Assembly (NCBI GenBank): GCA_030431085.1
Contig: JAUIJW010000134.1
Coordinates: 1 to 6,533, forward strand
Length of the DNA stretch: 6,533 nucleotides
Origin: Bacteroidia bacterium
GTDB taxonomy: Bacteria; Bacteroidota; Bacteroidia; Flavobacteriales; Flavobacteriaceae
Direction: 5' to 3'
How positions within the stretch are numbered: the first letter of the stretch is position 1; the number at the start of each line of letters is the position of its first letter. This document shows positions 1 through 6,420 of this stretch, piece after piece. Position numbers and translations under genes: made by a program. The notes beneath the pieces were generated by a model. It saw only the letters and a list, made by a program, of their open reading frames with translations. It searched no databases and had not been told where the DNA came from.

Positions 1-61
1 ATAACGTTTCTTAAAAAAGTCTTAGGTTGTTAGCCATTAACATAAAAATGGTAAATGCACA

Positions 62-397
62 TTAATCATACTTCTGAAATCCATACTCTTTCATTACTTC
101 TCCATCACTTTGATTAACATTTACCAGTATTCGTTTACCACTTAAACAAATACAGGCATTACAAAGTTGTTGAGTGCCTTCGAGGTCAATCTTAACGCTA
201 TTTATTTCAATATCCTCAGATTTAAAATAGGATTTTATTATAGCTACTAACTCATCATCATCATTAGAATATCCCCATGGATCTGAACAATATGTTTGAT
301 GGTAAATAAGAAATTGCTGGTCTTGATCTAAAACATTGTCATCATCACAGCTAATAAATACTAATCCTATAATAGAAAGTAATAGACAAAGTCTCAT
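62..397 (-). CDS. Small cysteine-motif lipoprotein, function unknown
   Basis: The 111-residue product starts with a short hydrophobic signal (residues 3-16) ending in a lipobox-like FISC, so Cys17 is the likely lipidated residue; Phe at -3 is less usual but tolerated. Asp18-20 directly follow Cys17, resembling the acidic surface-export signal of Bacteroidetes lipoproteins, so surface exposure is inferred. The mature part is acidic and has two conserved-looking patches: CSDPWG at 37-42 and CNACIC at 79-84 (Cys79, Cys82, Cys84), followed by a short strand-rich end with GF near the C terminus. I recall similar small flavobacterial proteins with a C-x-DPW motif and a C-x2-C-x-C motif, but no assigned function. 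The four mature cysteines could form disulfides or bind a metal. It lies 88 bases downstream of the next minus-strand gene, so it may have its own transcript. The coding call is firm; the role is unknown. Confidence 0.8.
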   Translation of the reverse strand: MRLCLLLSIIGLVFISCDDDNVLDQDQQFLIYHQTYCSDPWGYSNDDDELVAIIKSYFKSEDIEINSVKIDLEGTQQLCNACICLSGKRILVNVNQSDGEVMKEYGFQKYD

Positions 398-431
398 ATA
401 TTCGAAGTATATTTTTAAGTGTTAAACTGGA

Positions 432-456
432 TGCACAATCATGTACACCATGTGCA
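432..456. repeat. Inverted repeat TGCACA-N13-TGTGCA upstream of the small lipoprotein gene
   Basis: Perfect 6-base arms lie at 432-437 and 451-456, separated by 13 bases that contain the palindrome TGTACA (442-447). The arm centres are 19 bases apart, about two helical turns, which would suit a dimeric regulator. The right edge of the repeat is 35 bases upstream of the lipoprotein start at 397. It could be an operator or a weak RNA hairpin. The arms are short enough to arise by chance in A+T-rich DNA. Confidence 0.35.
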
Positions 457-471
457 AAAAAAATAATTTTT
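456..471 (-). terminator. Possible weak terminator after the 180-aa lipoprotein gene
   Basis: Read on the minus strand, about 15 bases after the TAA at 486-488 there is AAAAA-TTA-TTTTTTTT. It could form a five-pair A/U stem whose 3' arm runs into an eight-T tract. A stem with no G-C pairs is weak, so this is only a candidate end for the transcript. Confidence 0.2.
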
Positions 472-485
472 AACTACGATTAAAA

Positions 486-1028
486 TTAGTCAAACCAAAT
501 TGTAATGGTTTTTACAGCAGTTCTATCAGGAATTTGATCTTTATCAATTTTACGCATATCAAATTCATCAATATTTAAATCCTTTTTATTAAGTGCAATG
601 GTGGCATTAATCTCATCAACAAATAAGATAGCCGAAGTAAATGTTGGCTCCACTTTATTAATGGTATATTGATCGGCAACATCTTTATAGGTAGAATTGG
701 TTGAAATTTTTCTATCTGTAGTGTAGGCGGCATCAAAAACCTGAACATTTTCTATTTGATTTATCAACGTATCATTGTCTATCAACTTATTTACTATCAT
801 CGCCAATTTACCTTCTTTAAATATTTTATAGCTAGTTGGCTCATCAGAACCTTCTGGTAAACTCACTATAGAATCTTTTGCAAAAATCTCTTCAATATTA
901 TTAAATTTGGTGGCCTTAGTAATTTCACCTACCTTATTTTTAGCTATTAACGTTTTATCTGCACTGTTACATTGTGCCAATACCACGCTCAACACCACTA
1001 GAAGCAATACTCTTATTTTCATTCTCAT
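486..1028 (-). CDS. Predicted lipoprotein, function unknown
   Basis: The product has 180 residues. A basic start (MRMKIR) and a Leu/Val-rich core (8-17) end in LAQC, making Cys20 the probable lipidation site; Gln at -1 is unusual but the rest fits signal peptidase II. An internal Met at position 3 is an alternative start. The mature region has no membrane segment. It alternates charged and beta-type stretches, with KVGEIT (32-37) and IFAKDSIV (48-55), and ends ITIWFD. I recall flavobacterial lipoproteins with a similar K-VG-x-T ... IF-x-DSIV pattern, but cannot name a domain or function. Its ATG overlaps the TAA of the upstream ATPase gene by one base (TAATG), so translational coupling and a shared transcript are very likely. 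Unlike the smaller lipoprotein downstream, it has no acidic run after the cysteine (NSADK), so it may remain periplasm-facing. Confidence 0.8.
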   Translation of the reverse strand: MRMKIRVLLLVVLSVVLAQCNSADKTLIAKNKVGEITKATKFNNIEEIFAKDSIVSLPEGSDEPTSYKIFKEGKLAMIVNKLIDNDTLINQIENVQVFDAAYTTDRKISTNSTYKDVADQYTINKVEPTFTSAILFVDEINATIALNKKDLNIDEFDMRKIDKDQIPDRTAVKTITIWFD

Positions 1029-2524
1029 TATTTTTTCATTACTTTATTTAAAATTCCAAAAACACCGCGAATAAAAGTAGCACTTGTAACTACTTTTAAT
1101 ATCGGATTCATTCTAGTGCTTTTTCTTGAGGTTTGTTTTTTAGTACCTTTTTCTGCAACCACAACCTCACTTTCTTCGATCTTTCGGTTTAAAATTTCAT
1201 AGGCACTATCTCTATCTATCTGTTCATTATATTTTGGAGCAATTTTAGAGCTTTTAATTAAGTTTTCCAATTCTATTTGAGATAAAATATCCATTCTACT
1301 CATAGGAGCTCTTAACATAGTTTTAGCCAATGGGGTTGGAATACCTTTTTCGCTCAAAGCGGAAACTAAGGCTTCACCTATACCCAATTCCGTTAATACT
1401 TGAGCTGTGTCGTAAAACTCAGACTCTGGATAATTTTCTGATGCTAACTTTATAGCCTTCCTATCTTTAGCTGTAAATGCCCTAAGTGCATGTTGAATTT
1501 TAAGTCCTAATTGCGCCAATACATCCGTAGGAATATCTTTAGGATTTTGCGTTACAAAAAACAACCCTATGCCTTTAGATCTAATTAATTTAACGATACT
1601 CTCTATTTGATTTAACAACTCTTTAGACGCATTTTCAAACACTAAATGGGCTTCATCAATAAAAAGAAGCAATTCTGGTCTATCACCATCACCTTGTTCT
1701 GGAAATGTATTATAGATTTCTGCCAATAATTGTAACATAAACGTTGAAAATAAACTAGGCTTGTCTTGAATGTCAGTTAATCTCAAAACAGAAATTATCC
1801 CCCTACCTTCATCATCAATTCTTGTTAAATCATTAACTTCAAATGATCGTTCGCCAAAGAACAAATCACCGTCTTGTTGTTCTAAGGCAACAATTTTTCT
1901 AAGAATTGCTCCCGTTGATGCCGTAGATACTCTACCGTATTTATCTTCGATTTCAGATTTACCTTCTTTAGTAGCAAACTGCAATATTTTTTTAAAATCT
2001 TTTAAATCTAATAGTGGCAATTTTTGATCATCGCAGTATTGAAATAATATAGCTACAATACCACTTTGAACATCTGTTAAATCTAAAATTCGAGATAATA
2101 GAGTTGGTCCAAACTCAGAAACCGTAGCTCTTAATCTCGTACCATCTTGTTCTGATATCGTTAAAATTTCAACTGGAAAAGACTTAGGTTTGAACGGAAT
2201 TCCAATTTTTTGATGTCTTTCATCAATTTTAGGATGACCATTACTAGCTTGCGCCAAACCACTTAAATCTCCTTTAACATCCATCAACAAAACGGGGACA
2301 CCGCTTTCAGAAAGATGCTCTGCCATTATTTGCAGTGTCTTCGTTTTACCAGTACCTGTAGCCCCAGCAATGAGTCCATGTCTATTCAAAGTTTTTAAGG
2401 GTATTTTTACCAAACTATTAGTAATTACTTTATCGTCAAGCATGGCTGCTCCTAAAACTATACTTTCTCCTGTTGAGGCATAACCCTTTTCAATAATCTT
2501 TTTAAATTTTTCTTCTGTAGACAT
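1028..2524 (-). CDS. HerA-like P-loop ATPase, DUF853/YjgR family
   Basis: This 498-residue protein matches the DUF853 (HerA_C-type, E. coli YjgR-like) family in length and motif order. Seen: Walker A GATGTGKT at 54-61, preceded by NRHGLIAG; MDVKGDLSGL at 81-90, characteristic of this family; hydrophobic strand plus Walker B LLLFIDEAH at 285-293 with catalytic Asp290/Glu291; and FFVTQNPKDIP at 322-332, a sensor-like strand leading to LKIQHALRAF, where Arg348 is a plausible arginine finger. These are features of FtsK/HerA-type hexameric translocases. The C-terminal 30 residues are basic and hydrophobic (RMNPILK ... FIRGVFGILNKVMKK), as in YjgR relatives. There is no signal peptide, so it should be cytoplasmic. 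The physiological substrate of this family is not established, and no NurA-like nuclease partner is in the window. It leads a two-gene unit with the lipoprotein at 486-1028. The ATG at 2524 gives the standard family N terminus. Confidence 0.92.
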   Translation of the reverse strand: MSTEEKFKKIIEKGYASTGESIVLGAAMLDDKVITNSLVKIPLKTLNRHGLIAGATGTGKTKTLQIMAEHLSESGVPVLLMDVKGDLSGLAQASNGHPKIDERHQKIGIPFKPKSFPVEILTISEQDGTRLRATVSEFGPTLLSRILDLTDVQSGIVAILFQYCDDQKLPLLDLKDFKKILQFATKEGKSEIEDKYGRVSTASTGAILRKIVALEQQDGDLFFGERSFEVNDLTRIDDEGRGIISVLRLTDIQDKPSLFSTFMLQLLAEIYNTFPEQGDGDRPELLLFIDEAHLVFENASKELLNQIESIVKLIRSKGIGLFFVTQNPKDIPTDVLAQLGLKIQHALRAFTAKDRKAIKLASENYPESEFYDTAQVLTELGIGEALVSALSEKGIPTPLAKTMLRAPMSRMDILSQIELENLIKSSKIAPKYNEQIDRDSAYEILNRKIEESEVVVAEKGTKKQTSRKSTRMNPILKVVTSATFIRGVFGILNKVMKK

Positions 2525-2590
2525 GCTTAGTATTTTTGATAAAAATAACTTTTATAACTTGAATTTAAAAATTTTAGTAAATCAATTGCT

Positions 2591-2598
2591 TACCTTTG
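2591..2598 (+). promoter_or_regulatory. Bacteroidetes-type -7 promoter element for queE
   Basis: TACCTTTG is an exact match to the Bacteroidetes sigma-ABfr -7 consensus TAnnTTTG, and the next base C fits the extended form. Transcription would start near 2602-2605, leaving a leader of only about 11-14 bases before the GTG at 2616. No good -33 TTG lies at the usual 17-23 base spacing; only T-rich sequence (2572-2575) is upstream. No convincing -7 box was found for the divergent ATPase gene in the same intergenic region (2525-2615). Confidence 0.6.
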
Positions 2599-2615
2599 CA
2601 GACTAAATTCTTAAA

Positions 2616-3245
2616 GTGGATACACAAACTAAATTACTGCTAGATAAAGGCGAAATATTACCTTTAATGGAAGAGTTTTACACCATTCAAGGAGAAGGTT
2701 ACCATACCGGTAAGGCTGCTTATTTCATTAGAATTGGAGGATGTGATGTGGGCTGTCATTGGTGTGATGTTAAAGAAAGTTGGAATGCTGATTTACACCC
2801 AGCTACATCTACCTTAGAAATTGTTGAACATGTTAAACAATATGCCAATACCGCAGTAATTACAGGTGGTGAACCTTTGATGTGGAATATGGACTTTATC
2901 ACTCAAAAGCTTCAAGAATTAGATATTAAAACACATATTGAAACATCGGGCGCTTACCCATTAACGGGTCATTGGGACTGGATCTGTTTATCTCCCAAAA
3001 AAAACAAACCGCCTTTAAAAGCTATTTATGAGAAAGCTCATGAATTAAAAATTATAGTTTATAACAAACATGATTTTACGTTTGCCGAAGAACACGCTCA
3101 AAAAGTTAATAAAGATTGTGAACTATTTCTACAACCAGAATGGAGTAATCGAGAAAAAATGATGCCTAATATTGTCGATTATGTAATGAAGAATCCACAG
3201 TGGAAAATATCACTTCAAACACATAAGTATTTAAACATTCCTTAG
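2616..3245 (+). CDS. queE: 7-carboxy-7-deazaguanine synthase (radical SAM)
   Basis: QueE converts 6-carboxy-5,6,7,8-tetrahydropterin to 7-carboxy-7-deazaguanine using SAM, a [4Fe-4S] cluster and Mg2+, in the cytoplasmic route to preQ0 and queuosine in tRNA. The 209 residues fit the family. Seen: substrate-loop motif EEFYTIQGEG (19-28); cluster ligands Cys43, Cys47 and Cys50 in GGCDVGCHWCD (CX3CX2C, radical-SAM pattern); TGGEP at 83-87 for SAM binding; ETSG at 109-112; LSPK at 125-128; and the terminal LQPEWSN ... QTHKYLNIP. The start is GTG, chosen because an in-frame TAA at 2604-2606 leaves little room upstream, because the KGEILPLMEEF lead-in appears conserved, and because the -7 box fits. 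The in-frame ATG at 2667 would leave only two residues ahead of the EEFYTIQGEG motif. No other queuosine gene is in the window. Its last 15 bases overlap the convergent cmk gene. Confidence 0.95.
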   Translation: MDTQTKLLLDKGEILPLMEEFYTIQGEGYHTGKAAYFIRIGGCDVGCHWCDVKESWNADLHPATSTLEIVEHVKQYANTAVITGGEPLMWNMDFITQKLQELDIKTHIETSGAYPLTGHWDWICLSPKKNKPPLKAIYEKAHELKIIVYNKHDFTFAEEHAQKVNKDCELFLQPEWSNREKMMPNIVDYVMKNPQWKISLQTHKYLNIP

Positions 3246-3923
3246 TTTATCATTAACAATTTCTTCTATTTTTTCAAAAGTTTTTTCTACTGTTAAGTCA
3301 CTATTATCTAATACAATAGCATCACTGGCTTTTACCACAGGTGAATCTTCTCTTGTGGTATCTATTAAATCGCGAGAGGTTACATTATCTAGCACATCTT
3401 GATAGCTTATTGTTTCTCCTTTTTGTAACATTTCATCATACCTACGTTGCGCTCTTTTTTCGGCAGAGGCCTCCATAAATATTTTAACTTCAGCATCTGG
3501 AAAAACTACTGTTCCAATATCTCTTCCATCCATGACTACGCCCTTGTATTGCCCCATAACCTGTTGTTGTTCTACAAGCTTTTTTCTAACCTCCGAAATT
3601 TCAGCCACTTTACTCACAGCATTAGACACTCTTATTTGCCTAATTTCTTGTTCTACATTTTCATTATTTAAATATACTTCTGCATATCCTAACAAAGGAT
3701 TTGATTTAAAGGCAATATTAATCTGATCTAGATATTCAATTAATTTTTCTCGATTAACCTTATCATCTATAATAACATCGTGTCTAAGTGCAAATAGAGC
3801 CACTGCTCTATACATCGCTCCTGTATCAACATAGATGTAGTCTAATTTTTTAGCCAATAGTTTAGCTACTGTACTTTTTCCGGTTGATGAATAGCCGTCA
3901 ATAGCTATGGTAATTTTTGTCAT
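3231..3923 (-). CDS. cmk: (d)CMP kinase (cytidylate kinase)
   Basis: Cmk phosphorylates CMP and dCMP with ATP to give CDP/dCDP in pyrimidine salvage and nucleic-acid precursor supply; it acts in the cytoplasm. All family signatures are visible in 230 residues, a normal length: P-loop GYSSTGKST (10-18); VDTGAMYRA (32-40) at the nucleotide-binding site; the insert characteristic of bacterial CMP kinases around 60-110; DGRDIGTVVFPDA (132-144), the hallmark motif; EKRAQRRYDE (155-164) leading to the lid; and SRDLIDTTREDSP (183-195) then DAIVLDNS. The ATG overlaps the TGA of porQ as ATGA, so translation is probably coupled and cmk is transcribed with porQ. The 3' end overlaps queE by 15 bases on the opposite strand, leaving no room for an intergenic terminator. 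Confidence 0.97.
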   Translation of the reverse strand: MTKITIAIDGYSSTGKSTVAKLLAKKLDYIYVDTGAMYRAVALFALRHDVIIDDKVNREKLIEYLDQINIAFKSNPLLGYAEVYLNNENVEQEIRQIRVSNAVSKVAEISEVRKKLVEQQQVMGQYKGVVMDGRDIGTVVFPDAEVKIFMEASAEKRAQRRYDEMLQKGETISYQDVLDNVTSRDLIDTTREDSPVVKASDAIVLDNSDLTVEKTFEKIEEIVNDKLRNV

Positions 3924-4951
3924 TGTTTAAATACTTTTCTTTGCAAATTTATGAATAATGTAAACGTACTGGTGTTGTCTGCGGGGTGATATTTAGTAAA
4001 GGCATAGTCAAGTTTGAAACGCCCCATTTTAAGTCCGAAACCAGCAGTGAATCCGGCAAATGTTCTTGCTTCGGTAAGTTTCAACTCTGCTGCTCTTCTA
4101 AAATTATAGCCTAGTCTTAAATTAAATCCTTTCTTCGGAAAAAGCTCGGCACCAATCACTAAATGCCTAATTGCATTATCAAAAACACTAATATTCTCTT
4201 CTTGAGTGATACCATCTAAATCTGTTGAACTGTTCGAGGGGTTGGGTTGAGCTACCGTCCATTGTTGTAAATTATTAATGGTAAAATGCCATTTTAAAGG
4301 CACATTTTCCAATTGATATGCAAACCCAACTGCAATTTCAATCGGTAAATCTTCTCTTTTTTCATCATACACAGAAAACTGATAACCAACATTTCTAACT
4401 ACCGCAGTAAAACTAAAGGGTTTTTCGTCAGTAAAATATAAAATTCCAAAATCTGCAGCAGCACCGCTTGAATTATAATTTTCAATTCTAGAGGTTAAAT
4501 ATTTAAGATTGACACCTATATAAAAATTACTCCACGGAATATTATAGGCATACCCTATTGAAACTGCGATATCTTTGGCACCAAAATTACCTGTTTCATT
4601 CCCTTCTTCATCCGCACCAATAAGCTCTCCGTAATTAATATATTGAATTCCTCCATGTAAAGTACCAAAACGCCTATTAACTAAATGAGCAAAAGTAATA
4701 GAACCCATATGAATATCTGCCAAGTAATTGATATAACTGACAGACAGTTGATTATCCATAAACCTTGAGATTGTAGAAGGATTCCATAAAGGTTGGTTCA
4801 CATCATCAACCATATTCAAAGTTTCTCCACCTAAAGCAGCTTGGTGAGCCGATGGAGGAATATTTAAAAAATTATACACACGCTCACCACCAATTTGGCC
4901 AAACGAATAATGAATAATCATAAATACAAATGCTGATAAAGCTAATTTCAT
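3920..4951 (-). CDS. porQ: Type IX secretion system protein PorQ
   Basis: The product has 343 residues with a Sec signal peptide (about 1-18, cleavage near SFG|QIGG), so it is exported. The mature protein begins GGERVYNFLNIPPSAHQAALGG (21-42), typical of PorQ, followed by VDDVN-x-LWNPS (48-59), a pattern shared with the PorV/PorQ outer-membrane family. The rest is alternating aromatic/hydrophobic strands (for example 127-152, 178-194, 263-284, 296-343), consistent with a FadL-like outer-membrane beta-barrel ending in an amphipathic last strand. In Porphyromonas gingivalis PorQ helps hold PorZ at the surface in the PorU-PorV-PorQ-PorZ attachment complex that processes type IX cargo; the same role is inferred here. 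No other secretion genes and no cargo C-terminal domain are in the window. It is followed by cmk with a 4-base overlap, a pairing I recall from other Bacteroidetes. The start at 4951 gives a complete signal peptide. Confidence 0.9.
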   Translation of the reverse strand: MKLALSAFVFMIIHYSFGQIGGERVYNFLNIPPSAHQAALGGETLNMVDDVNQPLWNPSTISRFMDNQLSVSYINYLADIHMGSITFAHLVNRRFGTLHGGIQYINYGELIGADEEGNETGNFGAKDIAVSIGYAYNIPWSNFYIGVNLKYLTSRIENYNSSGAAADFGILYFTDEKPFSFTAVVRNVGYQFSVYDEKREDLPIEIAVGFAYQLENVPLKWHFTINNLQQWTVAQPNPSNSSTDLDGITQEENISVFDNAIRHLVIGAELFPKKGFNLRLGYNFRRAAELKLTEARTFAGFTAGFGLKMGRFKLDYAFTKYHPADNTSTFTLFINLQRKVFKQ

Positions 4952-4954
4952 ATG

Positions 4955-4969
4955 GTTTACAAAGTAAAC
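4955..4969. repeat. Inverted repeat GTTTAC-AAA-GTAAAC just before porQ
   Basis: Two perfect 6-base arms with a 3-base spacer lie three bases upstream of the porQ ATG (4951). The stretch also contains a near-match to the -7 box on the minus strand (TTACTTTG at 4967-4960), but there is no TTG at -33 spacing and the leader would be almost absent. It could be a protein-binding site or, if in the mRNA, a small hairpin close to the start codon. Confidence 0.35.
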
Positions 4970-4990
4970 GTAAAATTAGTTTTTATCTGA

Positions 4991-5008
4991 ATAAAATATT
5001 GATTTTAT
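4991..5008 (-). terminator. A/T-only hairpin after the FAD oxidase gene, doubtful terminator
   Basis: On the minus strand, 11 bases after the oxidase TAA (5020-5022), ATAAAAT-CAAT-ATTTTAT can fold into a seven-pair stem with a four-base loop, extendable by a G-U and a G-C pair. It lacks a G+C-rich stem and a following T tract, so termination here is uncertain and partial read-through into porQ is possible. Confidence 0.2.
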
Positions 5009-5019
5009 CCCCTGTCCTG

Positions 5020-6381
5020 TTACGATTTTGGTTTGATATTTTGATTTACTTTAAAAAAGTTATTTGGATCATATTTTTGTTTAATTTCAGATAATCGATC
5101 ATAATTATGCTTAAAACTCGCCTTTACACGATCCGGCCCTTCTTCCATCATAAAATTAGAATAAGCACCTCCCATAGAATAAGGATGTAAGGCATCATAA
5201 TAAGATTTACACCAATCTGTAATCATACCAGCATTTTGCGGTTCTGGATCTACACCAACAATTACACCAGCATACTTAGCATCTCTATAGGCCCATGCCA
5301 TGTCTGTATCTTTTGGTACACTGGCCTTACCACTTATGGGGTATAAATGCATTTGTGATAATACGGTTGGTATTTCCTTACCAAATTTAAAATGTTGGTC
5401 TCTTGCTGCTTTAGGAATTTCATTAAAAAAATCTGCTCTCCAATACCATTGTAAACCTGGAGGCATTAATGCATCAAAAAGGGTTTGAATTGAAGGATAA
5501 GGTATTTCCCCGACATGATCAAAAATTGGTTGTTTTTCTCTTACCTCAGAAAAAACATCCTCAAAATCATCAGGGTGCCCAGTATAACACCATATAATAC
5601 CGCAGATATGTTGATCTTTTAGAAAATCAGGAAAAGGGGGTACCGGTACTCTCATTACAGAAATAAAACCGTTTAAATCTTCAGAAGCATCATGTATAAA
5701 TTGATGGTACCATTCCATAATTTCATCTAATCTTTCAAGGGGCCAAAATGTTGGCCCTCCTATTACATTTTTAATCGGATGCGCCTGAAACTTAAACGCT
5801 GTTGCTACACCAAAATTACCGCCACCACCTCTAATGGCCCAAAAAAGATCTGCATGATCTGTTTTATTTACTGTTACAAAACTACCATCGGCCAAAACCA
5901 TATCTACTTCAAGTAAATTATCTATAGTTAAGCCATATTTTTTAGATAGATACCCAACACCACCTCCTAAAGTTAATCCTCCAACTCCAGTGGTCGAAAT
6001 AATTCCTGCTGGTACCGCTAAACCAAAACTATGGGTAGCATGATCTACTTCTCCCCATACATTTCCACCCCCAACAAGAACCGTATTATCTTTTGTATTA
6101 ACTTTTACAAATTTTATACCCGATAAATCAATGACCAAACCATTATCGCAACTGCCTAACCCTGCTCCATTATGTCCTCCACCTCTAATAGCCGTAAGCA
6201 AATTATTTTCTCTTCCAAAATTAACACAATGCCTTACATCCGACACATCGACACACTTAACAATGATTGCTGGCTTTTTATTGATCATGCCATTGTACAA
6301 TTTACAAGCTTCATCATAATTGCGATGCTCCGGTAAAATAACCTCTCCTCTTATTAACGTTGTTAACTTTACGATATCCAT
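5020..6381 (-). CDS. FAD-binding oxidoreductase, berberine-bridge-like (PCMH fold)
   Basis: The 453 residues match the FAD_binding_4 plus C-terminal BBE family (COG0277), which oxidises small alcohols, amines or sugars with O2 or another acceptor. Seen: KPAIIVKC-x-DVSDV (36-49) opening the FAD domain; IRGGGHN at 65-71, where His70 aligns with the histidine that covalently carries FAD; PAGIISTTGVGGLTLGGGVG (124-143); RGGGGNFG (184-191); and the BBE module with YSNF (407-410), NYDRL (426-430) and KYDPNNFF (436-443) leading to VNQNI. The second FAD-linking cysteine of bicovalent enzymes (pattern AGICP) is Ile128 here, so single histidyl attachment is predicted, as in 6-hydroxy-D-nicotine oxidase. 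No signal peptide, so cytoplasmic. The substrate cannot be read from sequence. It is 68 bases upstream of porQ, with a palindrome and possible promoter before its start, so it may be regulated separately. Confidence 0.92.
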   Translation of the reverse strand: MDIVKLTTLIRGEVILPEHRNYDEACKLYNGMINKKPAIIVKCVDVSDVRHCVNFGRENNLLTAIRGGGHNGAGLGSCDNGLVIDLSGIKFVKVNTKDNTVLVGGGNVWGEVDHATHSFGLAVPAGIISTTGVGGLTLGGGVGYLSKKYGLTIDNLLEVDMVLADGSFVTVNKTDHADLFWAIRGGGGNFGVATAFKFQAHPIKNVIGGPTFWPLERLDEIMEWYHQFIHDASEDLNGFISVMRVPVPPFPDFLKDQHICGIIWCYTGHPDDFEDVFSEVREKQPIFDHVGEIPYPSIQTLFDALMPPGLQWYWRADFFNEIPKAARDQHFKFGKEIPTVLSQMHLYPISGKASVPKDTDMAWAYRDAKYAGVIVGVDPEPQNAGMITDWCKSYYDALHPYSMGGAYSNFMMEEGPDRVKASFKHNYDRLSEIKQKYDPNNFFKVNQNIKPKS

Positions 6382-6400
6382 AACATACTGATTTAATTAG

Positions 6401-6420
6401 TTTAGTAAATATTGACTAAA
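6401..6420. promoter_or_regulatory. 20-base imperfect palindrome, candidate operator for the FAD oxidase
   Basis: TTTAGTAAATATTGACTAAA pairs at nine of ten symmetric positions (only 6407/6414 mismatch), with TTTAGT/ACTAAA outer arms and an AATATT core. It lies 20 bases upstream of the oxidase ATG and overlaps the proposed -7 box at 6417-6424 and the expected transcription start, the usual place for a repressor of the TetR or MarR type to act. No regulator gene is in the window. Confidence 0.45.

Noticed and set aside
34..51. CCATT/AATGG hairpin after the small lipoprotein gene
   Set aside because: Five-base stem with an eight-base loop and no following T tract; too weak to call a terminator.
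1..61. Possible integron attC-like pattern on the minus strand (GGCTAAC ... AACGTTAT) at the window edge
   Set aside because: Only about 35 bases separate the core-like motifs, shorter than known attC sites, the inner arms do not pair well, and the R'' match is imperfect; the neighbouring lipoprotein does not look like a cassette.
1770..2027. Plus-strand 85-codon frame inside the ATPase gene
   Set aside because: Antisense shadow of a well-conserved gene; composition is low-complexity Ser/Leu/Pro with no recognisable domain.
2525..2590. Minus-strand promoter for the HerA-like ATPase (TATTTTTA near its start)
   Set aside because: Lacks the final G of the -7 box and has no TTG at a suitable distance; the sequence is so T-rich that such matches are expected.
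3447..3726. Plus-strand frames of 74 and 64 codons inside cmk
   Set aside because: Antisense shadows of conserved Cmk coding sequence, overlapping each other in different frames, with no domain features.
5300..6319. Two plus-strand 62-codon frames inside the FAD oxidase
   Set aside because: They lie opposite conserved FAD-domain and BBE-family coding sequence and have no independent support.
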